Origin: Pseudomonadota bacterium
GTDB lineage: Bacteria > Pseudomonadota > Gammaproteobacteria > Burkholderiales > SG8-39
NCBI GenBank assembly: GCA_021848555.1
Contig: JAJZUN010000094.1
Coordinates: 1-8,535 of the forward strand
Length of the DNA: 8,535 nucleotides
Direction: 5' to 3'
The notes under the pieces are model-generated. The model had not been told where the DNA came from and ran no database searches. It was given only the letters and a program-made list of their open reading frames with translations. The translations under genes and the position numbers were made by a program. Of the stretch, positions 1-5,955 are shown one piece after another. The first letter of the stretch is position 1; each line of letters begins with the position of its first letter.

Positions 1-84
1 TCGCTGAAAGCCTTATGCCATGCGGCGTTCCGAGGGGTGTGTTACTCGGAGGTGTCAAAGTCGGGTTTCACTCGCGGATTGAAG

Positions 85-131
85 CGCGCGCCACCAGCGT
101 CGGCTTCAGCTGATCTCTGTCTGGGCGCGCG
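85..131 (-). terminator. GC-rich inverted repeat just beyond the last gene
   Basis: The arms at 85-92 (CGCGCGCC) and 124-131 (GGCGCGCG) are perfect 8-bp complements with a 31-nt spacer, starting 6 nt beyond the DUF4124/Grx stop codon. There is no T-run after the stem, so it is not a textbook Rho-independent terminator. It could protect the transcript end or be a chance product of high GC. A second small inverted repeat, TCCGAG/CTCGGA, lies at 29-34 and 45-50. Positions 1-137 otherwise hold nothing I can call. Confidence 0.25.
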
Positions 132-137
132 GTCAAA

Positions 138-1001
138 CTAATTGCAGGTCGCGGCAGCGATTTGCTGCGCCTTGGCCATTTCCTGGGCGATTTGCTGCTC
201 ATCCAGAAAGACGCGTTCGCCGTTCTCGTCGATGCGCATTTGACGTCCGCCTATCTGCAGATTGACCACCGCCTGCCGCGCGCGTTTGCAGTTTTCCGCT
301 TTCTCGCGCGCCGCGGCTTGCTTTTTCGTCTCTTCCTCCTGCGCTTTGGCCGCATCCATCTGACGCTTGCGGAATGCCTGTTCCTGATCGGCCAAGGTCT
401 TGGGTCCGACCTTGGCCGCATCCTCATTGGCCGCGCCTTTGACCTCGCTCGCTGCGGGCTCGCCCCCGGTCTCGGTCGAAGGAGGACTCGCCTTCCGGCC
501 TTGCTTGGTGACAGGCTGCCGCGCTTGAACGCCCGGCGGCAACAGCGAACTCGCGGGATAGTTGGCACGGTCGAGAGCGGCATTGTAGGTTGCAGCCTCG
601 AAACCCCGATACACCTCGCGCCCCACGGTCATTACGGGAACCGCAGTTTCGCCGGATAGCTGTTTCAGTTGCGCCAGGTCCGCTTCATCGGCAACGGTTG
701 CTTCGCGATAGGGCACGCCGCGCTTGCTTAGCAACGCGCGTGCCTGGCTGCAGATCTCCTTGCACAGGTCGGCAGTGTAAAGCGTAACCGGATAGTCCCG
801 AACTGCCTGCTGCAATGTGTAAGGCAAGCCTGCCGATGAATCCTGCCCGACAGGCCTCGATTGCTTTTGTACATTCCTGGCGCCGGGCGCCGGTGCCCGG
901 TCGGAGTAATGCACCTTGCCGCGCTCGTCGACCCAACGGTACATTTGCGCCTGGGCGAGCACAGGGAGCAGCAGAAGAAGTGCGACAAATTGCATGCGCA
1001 T
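138..1001 (-). CDS. Exported DUF4124 / glutaredoxin-like fusion protein
   Basis: This is a 287-residue protein with a signal peptide (1-19, cut near AQAQ), so it is likely periplasmic. Three modules follow. A DUF4124 motif has MYRWVDERGKVHYSDRAP (20-37). A glutaredoxin/thioredoxin-like domain (about 71-148) has VTLYTADLC, then CKEIC (C80, C84: CxxxC, not the usual CxxC), the cis-Pro loop TAVPVM (P122) and YRGFE. A Pro/Ala-rich linker and a charged, probably coiled-coil stretch (203-240) lead to a tail with GGRQMRIDENGERVFLD (251-267) flanked by C238 and C286, a tail also seen in other DUF4124 proteins. The start at 1001 is preferred: AGAGG lies 6 nt upstream and the signal peptide begins there. 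The upstream in-frame ATG at 1130 would bury the signal peptide behind 43 unrelated residues. It follows pilY1 in the same direction after 131 nt. Redox activity towards pilus proteins is inference only. Confidence 0.85.
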   Translation of the reverse strand: MRMQFVALLLLLPVLAQAQMYRWVDERGKVHYSDRAPAPGARNVQKQSRPVGQDSSAGLPYTLQQAVRDYPVTLYTADLCKEICSQARALLSKRGVPYREATVADEADLAQLKQLSGETAVPVMTVGREVYRGFEAATYNAALDRANYPASSLLPPGVQARQPVTKQGRKASPPSTETGGEPAASEVKGAANEDAAKVGPKTLADQEQAFRKRQMDAAKAQEEETKKQAAAREKAENCKRARQAVVNLQIGGRQMRIDENGERVFLDEQQIAQEMAKAQQIAAATCN

Positions 1002-1132
1002 TGGTGACCTCTGACCCTCCAACTTTCCAGTTTGATCGTGGCGCGGTGTTGCCGTCGCGCATCCTTGGGTATTCAGATCTCCAGGACCGCCGCGTCTATC
1101 TTCATCCTTCGCGGGCTTGGTCCAACCCATGC
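1002..1132 (-). other. 131-nt gap between pilY1 and the DUF4124/Grx gene
   Basis: I find no gene, no strong hairpin with a T-run and no convincing promoter here. The gap holds the ribosome binding site of the downstream gene. Its reading frame stays open from an ATG at 1130 into the DUF4124/Grx gene, but the predicted 43 residues look unlike protein and precede a proper signal peptide. Co-transcription with pilY1 is plausible because no terminator is visible. Confidence 0.5.
1008..1012 (-). promoter_or_regulatory. Ribosome binding site deciding the DUF4124/Grx start
   Basis: AGAGG on the minus strand lies 6 nt before the ATG at 1001. It favours this start over ATG 995 (12 nt away) and over the distant in-frame ATG at 1130. 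Confidence 0.65.
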
Positions 1133-4100
1133 TCAGCTGTCCCCTTTGATGTATTTATAGGTGCGCGTGCGCGTCCTGTTGATCGGCGGCGTTATCTTGC
1201 TCGGCTTGATCGGGGAAGCCGAACCTCCGTCGCGCTGGACCGCGCCGATCAGAACCGCCGTCGGCACGCCGTCGATGGGCACGAGGCCGATCACGGGCGA
1301 GGGCGGCAGCCCGCCGCCCGCGAACGCGGTCGAACGCGAGCCGCCACAAGCGGCATTGTTCGCGGTTCCTATCGCGCCCGACCCATTGAACAGATTGACG
1401 AAGTAACCCCGCGCTTCGCCGAGCCTGGTGTTGCACGACAATCCACTGGAGAATGGCCGATTGGTGCTGAAGGCGACCATGCCGCCGACGATCACGGCGG
1501 CGGTGACGCCCTGTTCGCCGGTTACGCCGTTCGCATTTTTATCTCCATACTGATTCAAATCCATGAACCAGCCTTTCTTGTCCGTGTTGCTAAGCAGGTT
1601 GCGGCTGGTGCACGTCGCATCAGTGAGAGCCGTCTGATTAAGCATATCGGCACCATCCAGATCGACTGCCGCAGTGCTGGGGGTCGAGTTCAGGCTGTCC
1701 TTGTAGACATAGGCCTTGTTCGGGTACGGGAGCGAGGTGTAGGGATAATCGGTGATCAGCGGATGTTCGCGATCGCCCGACACTATCGCAAGGTAGGTCG
1801 AGGTCCCGCTCGGAAACAGTCCGGGGCCGAACAGGAACTTGCGCCCCTGGCCGGTATAGGCGACTCTATGCATGAACCAGTGGGTGGCGTCGCTGGTGTT
1901 GTTGATCGAGGTGGGGTAGGGCAGTGCTGTTGGGGTGCTCGGAGAACTGACGAAATCTATCCGATAGATATTCCCGCCGACGTCGGCAACATAAGCGTAA
2001 TCGACCAGGCCATCGTTATTGATGTCGATCATATTGACGTCCGCCGCCACGGCGCGCGTGGTGGCGAATGAAGTAATCAGGGCGCCGGTGTCGGCATCCA
2101 TGAAATAGACCGCATTGCCTTTGGTCGAGCCGCAAGAGGGCGTGACCGCCTGCGCGTCTTCGCAGCTGTCGTAGCCCCCACCCATCACCACCACCGGCTT
2201 GGTCTCCCTATCCGGCGAGTAGCCGTTGATGAAGGCGACGTTCGGGGTGGACCAGGTTTGCCCCATCTGCGCGAATCCGGCATCGCAGGTGCCGCCGGTG
2301 CAACCGTGCCGCCATTTCAGCGTCGGGTTGCTGGTAGGGTCGGTGACATCAAAGGCATAGATCATCCGGCCGCCTCTGCGCTGGGTCGGATAGATCCAGA
2401 CCGGCGGATTGGTTCCGGCCGCGCCCTGATAGATGCCGATCGAGCCATCGAAAAAGTAGTCTTTTGGACCGAAGTTCTTGGTTGCCTCGGTATGATAATT
2501 GACGCCGGGACCATTGTCCATCAGCCGCTGCAGCTTGGTGTTGGTGGCGTAGAATTCGGGGGCGACGTAAGCCCAGCGTTCCTTGCCGTTCGAGGCATCG
2601 ACCGCGTGCAGCATGCCGTCGTTCGTGCCGTAATAGACCGAGACCCCGGCCGCTCCATAGTTGACCGGCAAGGGCCGCGAATGCACCACGTCCCCATGGA
2701 TCGAGGGGCGCGTCTGGTTGGGGTTGGTGCTGGCGTTGTACAGGCCGGTATTGTTGCCGGGGTCGGCGGGGGTGGTGGCGGGGGTGGAGTTGATGACATC
2801 CGCGCCCTTGGTGAAATTGACCAGATCAGCACCCAGGCCGCTGCTGGTCGTAGTGAAAGCGACCAGCGAAGAACTCGTCCCGGTGAGCACATTGCGGTTC
2901 GCCGTCGTCCAGGTGGGCGTCGCCCCGGGGTTGTTGCCCTTGCGCAGGACTTCGGCAACGGCTCCTTTTTCCACCGTCGGGCCGTCCGGAAGGTCCGAAT
3001 ATACGGCGCCGGATATTGCCGACAATGTTGTGGCATCGCATTTGCTGGCAGGATCAGGATTGACGACAATGTTCGCCCAGTAGTTCTTGGTCGAGTCCGT
3101 CGGCCAGAGCGAGCCGGTGGTCCAGAAGCTGGCGGCGCAATCGTCGATGAAGCCGGTGAGCACGTTGGTGGCCGGTTTGTTGTTCTTGGCGACGAGATCG
3201 AGGTCGCCGCTGGCGACTTTGCCGATCGCATACTGCTTGAGGTTGCCGTACCAGCGCGGATTGGCGTCCGGGTCGGGCCGGAACATGCCGATGAACACCT
3301 GGTTTGCATTCTGGGTGCGGTTGGTCGCGTTGACCGGCAGACTGGCCGAAGCGAAGGTGGTGTTGACCGACTGGATTTCGATCAGAATTTTCTTCAGCGC
3401 AGTGACGATGGCCTCCTCGTTCCTCGCGGCAAAATATTTGCCACCGCCCACCCTGGCCATGCTCATGTACAGTTCCGTTTCTTCGGCGTTTTGCTGCGCG
3501 TTGAACACATCGATGGTGTAGGTCGTGATCGTCTGTTTGATGGTATCGGTCGCGCTGGCTGTATTGATCGCGTGGGGCCGATGCATGAACTGCGCCCATT
3601 CATCCGCGTTGGCGGCCGTGCTCGGTGTGATGAATGTTCCTGTCGGCGTGACGTTGGTGCCGGTGAATGTGCCGGTCACCATGTAGCGCGCGGTGCCCGA
3701 GGTGCACTGGTCTGCGCTGGCACTGGGGGCGCCGCTGGCGCAGCTGTTATAGGCGCCGCACGCGCCGGCGAATTCCCCCACGGGGCTGCTGGTGGCACTG
3801 TACGCATCGCTGCCACTCGGATAGCACTGCACGGTGTCGCCGAGCGTGGTCGGTGTGCTGACGGAACCGGCCGTGGTGATGGTCTCTTTTGTATACGTCT
3901 GGGTCACATCGTATTTGTAGTTCGGGGTGCTCGTGGTCGTGGTGGCTACCGAGGTCACGTGTTGTGTCACGGTTACGCGTTTGCCGCTCGAGCAATCGTT
4001 GACGGCGGCAATGGCGCCGTCATAGCCGGTAATTGTGTACCGGATGGTGGTGTTCCCTGAGACCGAGTAAGGATCGGGGTAGCTGCTCGGGAGCGTGCCG

Positions 4101-5380
4101 TGATCAGTGGTGGGCCATTGATTGATGCTCGAATAACAACCCGTCGATGGACTGGTAATGCTGAGTAAATTAGTGACCGGGTTAGTGGCTGGGGCGACTG
4201 CAGGTGCGAGGGCAACCGTCGGGGGGCAGTCCTGGGTGACGGCTGTGCTTGGGCTGGTGCTGGCCGTATAGCGGACGTTGGTATAGTTGATTTGCGTGGT
4301 CGTCCCGGCGACCGTCGTAACTGAATTTACCGGGTCGATCAAGCCGCCCTTGTCTCCGGCGGCGTCGCTGGCGCTGGGGCTGGCGTGACAGCCCGAGATG
4401 CCTTTGGTCGGGTTGGCGGCGTTGATTCCCCCGTCGCTGGTCGGCGTGCCGCCCGTGACGGTATAGCCCACCACCGAGTAGCGCTGCGTCCCGCTCGGGC
4501 AGGCCGCCCTCGTGGGGGTGGAGGTGCTGCTGCAGCTGCAACTCGCGTAGAGCCCCCCGGCGGCGCATTGCGCGGCGTAGTCCGTGGTGGTGCAGGCGGA
4601 CTGGCTGGCAACGCATTGCGAGTCATAGCCGAGGTTGTCCACTGTGGTTGAGGTCACCATGCTAAAGGCCGGGACCTGCAATTGCGGGCTGGCGCTGCCG
4701 CCCAGTGCGGCGAGCGCGGTCCCGTTTGCGGCAGTGTCGGCGGCCGGGCCGCTCGCATTCGGGTTGCCGATGAATATGACGAAGTTCCGGCCGCAGGCAT
4801 TGGCATCGGACAGCGGGGATTTGAACCGGGTGTAGGTGGACGTGTAGCCGTTGGGGTCGGCCTTGGCTGCCAGTACGGCCTCCGGAGAAACGGCATTGGC
4901 GCCGGCGAAATAATTGTATGCGTCGTACATCAGGTTGCCGTATTCCGTGCCGGAGTTCTTCTTTTCGTCCGGATCGGTGACATTGTTGAAAATCGTGTTC
5001 AATTGCTTGCTGAAGTTGCTCTTGTTGGCATCGGTCATCGGCACCACGGCCTGGCGGATGAAGCCGCCGGTGGCGGTGGCGGGATTGCCGGTGACGAATT
5101 CCATCAGGCCGAGATTCACTTCGCTGCCGATGCTGCCGAGGACGGTGTTGATGGCGCGTGCTTCGGACTGGCCCTGTTGGAGGCCACCGGGCCATTTCTG
5201 GTTCATTCTCGACCAGTTGGATGTATTGTCGAGAACGATCAGGATTTTCGGGTTTGCGTTCGAGCCGGCGCCGGCGCCGGTGAATATGTCGATATCTTCA
5301 GCCGCGGACTGAGTCGGGGCAAAGGCTGCCGCGGCGCACAGCAGCAGCGCCGGCAGCGCTTGTTGGGTCGAGCGTTTCAT
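1133..5380 (-). CDS. pilY1: PilY1-type type IV pilus tip adhesin/assembly factor with large Cys-rich insertion
   Basis: This is a 1415-residue exported protein. Residues 1-27 form a signal peptide (predicted cut after SAA, before EDIDIF). A VWA-like domain starts at ILIVLDNTSNWS (46-57) and continues through NSGTEYGNLMYDAYNYF (142-158) and NFVIFIGNP (199-207). It is then interrupted by about 360 Ser/Thr/Cys-rich residues, and resumes at DEWAQFMH (593-600), TYTIDVFNAQQ and VGGGKYFAA (644-652). Next come FASASLPVNATNR (676-688) and GMFRPDPDANPRWYGNLK (698-715), classic PilY1 signatures. The C-terminal propeller runs from about residue 890, with YYGTNDGMLHAVDA (916-929), calcium loop DINNDGLVD (1119-1127), and FSTNRP and GEARGYFVNL near the end. 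The start at 5380 is chosen because it gives a signal peptide and GGGAG 7 nt upstream; the in-frame ATG at 5446 lies inside pilX and would mask the signal peptide. Role: pilus biogenesis, adhesion and calcium-dependent control of retraction, by analogy with Pseudomonas PilY1. Confidence 0.95.
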   Translation of the reverse strand: MKRSTQQALPALLLCAAAAFAPTQSAAEDIDIFTGAGAGSNANPKILIVLDNTSNWSRMNQKWPGGLQQGQSEARAINTVLGSIGSEVNLGLMEFVTGNPATATGGFIRQAVVPMTDANKSNFSKQLNTIFNNVTDPDEKKNSGTEYGNLMYDAYNYFAGANAVSPEAVLAAKADPNGYTSTYTRFKSPLSDANACGRNFVIFIGNPNASGPAADTAANGTALAALGGSASPQLQVPAFSMVTSTTVDNLGYDSQCVASQSACTTTDYAAQCAAGGLYASCSCSSTSTPTRAACPSGTQRYSVVGYTVTGGTPTSDGGINAANPTKGISGCHASPSASDAAGDKGGLIDPVNSVTTVAGTTTQINYTNVRYTASTSPSTAVTQDCPPTVALAPAVAPATNPVTNLLSITSPSTGCYSSINQWPTTDHGTLPSSYPDPYSVSGNTTIRYTITGYDGAIAAVNDCSSGKRVTVTQHVTSVATTTTSTPNYKYDVTQTYTKETITTAGSVSTPTTLGDTVQCYPSGSDAYSATSSPVGEFAGACGAYNSCASGAPSASADQCTSGTARYMVTGTFTGTNVTPTGTFITPSTAANADEWAQFMHRPHAINTASATDTIKQTITTYTIDVFNAQQNAEETELYMSMARVGGGKYFAARNEEAIVTALKKILIEIQSVNTTFASASLPVNATNRTQNANQVFIGMFRPDPDANPRWYGNLKQYAIGKVASGDLDLVAKNNKPATNVLTGFIDDCAASFWTTGSLWPTDSTKNYWANIVVNPDPASKCDATTLSAISGAVYSDLPDGPTVEKGAVAEVLRKGNNPGATPTWTTANRNVLTGTSSSLVAFTTTSSGLGADLVNFTKGADVINSTPATTPADPGNNTGLYNASTNPNQTRPSIHGDVVHSRPLPVNYGAAGVSVYYGTNDGMLHAVDASNGKERWAYVAPEFYATNTKLQRLMDNGPGVNYHTEATKNFGPKDYFFDGSIGIYQGAAGTNPPVWIYPTQRRGGRMIYAFDVTDPTSNPTLKWRHGCTGGTCDAGFAQMGQTWSTPNVAFINGYSPDRETKPVVVMGGGYDSCEDAQAVTPSCGSTKGNAVYFMDADTGALITSFATTRAVAADVNMIDINNDGLVDYAYVADVGGNIYRIDFVSSPSTPTALPYPTSINNTSDATHWFMHRVAYTGQGRKFLFGPGLFPSGTSTYLAIVSGDREHPLITDYPYTSLPYPNKAYVYKDSLNSTPSTAAVDLDGADMLNQTALTDATCTSRNLLSNTDKKGWFMDLNQYGDKNANGVTGEQGVTAAVIVGGMVAFSTNRPFSSGLSCNTRLGEARGYFVNLFNGSGAIGTANNAACGGSRSTAFAGGGLPPSPVIGLVPIDGVPTAVLIGAVQRDGGSASPIKPSKITPPINRTRTRTYKYIKGDS
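3623..3766 (-). repeat. PilY1 internal repeat, copy B (residues 539-586)
   Basis: This is the second copy of the CxSGTxRY module, at the far end of the insertion, just before the VWA-like domain resumes at DEWAQF. The cysteines C541, C547 and C559 correspond in order to those of copy A around C272, C281 and C294. A shorter, related strand RYTITGYDG (447-455) lies between the copies and may be a remnant of a third. Confidence 0.6.
4421..4567 (-). repeat. PilY1 internal repeat, copy A (residues 272-320)
   Basis: This lies inside the Cys-rich insertion of PilY1. The pattern is Y-A-S-C, 12 residues, then C-P-S-G-T-Q-R-Y followed by SVVGYTVTG and a TPT turn. It aligns with copy B (residues 539-586), which has Y-N-S-C, 11 residues, then C-T-S-G-T-A-R-Y, MVTGTFTG and TPT. 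The DNA is diverged but still recognisable around the CxSGTxRY codons, so the duplication is old. Confidence 0.6.
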
Positions 5381-5387
5381 GACATTG

Positions 5388-5392
5388 CTCCC
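5388..5392 (-). promoter_or_regulatory. Ribosome binding site deciding the pilY1 start
   Basis: GGGAG on the minus strand lies 7 nt before the ATG at 5380. It is the best Shine-Dalgarno near this junction and supports the signal-peptide start over the in-frame ATG at 5446, which has no such site and overlaps pilX. Confidence 0.7.
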
Positions 5393-5408
5393 GCAAAAAA
5401 TCAGGCCG

Positions 5409-5424
5409 TTCAACGAAATTGCCA
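5409..5424 (-). promoter_or_regulatory. Possible sigma-54-like promoter in the pilX-pilY1 gap
   Basis: Directly after the pilX stop the minus strand reads TGGCAATTTCGTTGAA. Against the sigma-54 consensus TGGCACG-N4-TTGCA the spacing is exact and 9 of 12 defined positions match. The -12 element has GA in place of the near-invariant GC, so it may be inactive. If used, transcription would begin close to the pilY1 ribosome binding site. No enhancer site is visible. This is a weak candidate. Confidence 0.25.
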
Positions 5425-5955
5425 TCAGCAGGGCACCAGACTGCAAACGGTATCGGCAGGCACCTGCACTGACACCCCCTGGTGCAGTTCCACGGACGTA
5501 TTGGTGGCCGCCTCCTTGGCTTCGACCTTGAGGTCGTACAGCATCGCCGCACAGAGCGAATTGCCGGTGGCCGCGCCGACGATGCCGAAGCTCTGGGCCT
5601 GCCCGAGCGTGCAGCCGAGTTGATCCGACTTGCTCAGATCGAGAGCGCTGCTCTTCTTGATAAATGCTTGCACCAGGGTCGGCGTGATGGTGACGGCGAC
5701 ATCCGCGGTTCCGTCGCCATTGACATCGACCGTGGACGCCGAAGCGACGGAGACGCTGCCCGGCTTGCTGATGGCGGCTTCCACCGCCTCTTCTGCGGCG
5801 CGCACGGTTTCGCTGCGAAACTGCATGTTGCCGACGATCTGCAGGTTGCTCTTGCCCAGTTTGAAACTGGTGATCGCCATGAGCGTCAGCAATACCAGCA
5901 TGATCAGGCCGATCAGCAGGGTGGCGCCTTTCTGGCGTCGCAGCGGAGTCCTCAT
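5425..5955 (-). CDS. pilX: PilX, type IV pilus minor pilin
   Basis: This is a 176-residue prepilin. The leader MRTPLRRQKG is followed by ATLLIGLIMLVLLTLM, so cleavage should fall between G10 and A11. It lacks the usual Glu at mature position 5 (it has Ile there), as PilX and the related GspK often do; this fits a tip-most subunit. The region FKLGKSNLQIVGNMQFRSET...AAEEAVEAA (31-61) is the typical PilX_N continuation. VDVNGDGTAD (76-85) contains a DxNxDGxxD calcium-loop motif. Four cysteines (115, 135, 171, 176) may form two disulfides. The start is fixed by the leader: the reading frame stays open upstream to 6171 inside pilW, but only the ATG at 5955 puts a proper basic leader before the helix. 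That ATG overlaps the pilW TGA (ATGA), so coupling is likely. The stop lies 44 nt before pilY1. Confidence 0.9.
   Translation of the reverse strand: MRTPLRRQKGATLLIGLIMLVLLTLMAITSFKLGKSNLQIVGNMQFRSETVRAAEEAVEAAISKPGSVSVASASTVDVNGDGTADVAVTITPTLVQAFIKKSSALDLSKSDQLGCTLGQAQSFGIVGAATGNSLCAAMLYDLKVEAKEAATNTSVELHQGVSVQVPADTVCSLVPC

Noticed and set aside
42..137. In-frame extension of 31 codons after the TAG stop of the DUF4124/Grx gene, ending at TAA 42-44
   Set aside because: An open run of this length is easily expected by chance at high GC. The tail before the stop ends naturally (C286, N287) like other DUF4124 tails, and I see no readthrough context.
1..141. Short open frame on the plus strand from the left edge to TAA at 139-141, possibly the end of a convergent gene
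   Set aside because: The 46 residues show no recognisable motif, and another plus frame is also open for a similar length, so coding cannot be supported.
1136..1144. KGD tripeptide at the PilY1 C-terminus, recalling integrin-binding RGD/KGD motifs
   Set aside because: A tripeptide occurs readily by chance. It is not at the place of the RGD in Pseudomonas PilY1, and the ending resembles ordinary PilY1 tails (RTRxYxY...).
815..2071. 418-codon open frame on the plus strand across the DUF4124/Grx start and the end of pilY1
   Set aside because: It crosses two real minus-strand genes and their gap, has no family signature and no convincing ribosome binding site.
2258..4060. 600-codon open frame on the plus strand opposite pilY1
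   Set aside because: It is antisense to a well-supported PilY1. Its translation is Gly/Arg-rich and of low complexity with no recognisable motif, as expected for the complement of a GC-rich coding frame.
5333..5347. Cysteine in the PilY1 signal peptide (ALLLC) as a lipoprotein site
   Set aside because: The residue before Cys is Leu, not the small residue a lipobox needs, and a normal signal peptidase site (SAA) follows 12 residues later.
4682..5623. 313-codon open frame on the plus strand opposite the pilY1 start and pilX end
   Set aside because: It overlaps the pilY1 signal peptide, the gap and the pilX tail, with Gly/Ala/Arg-rich shadow composition.
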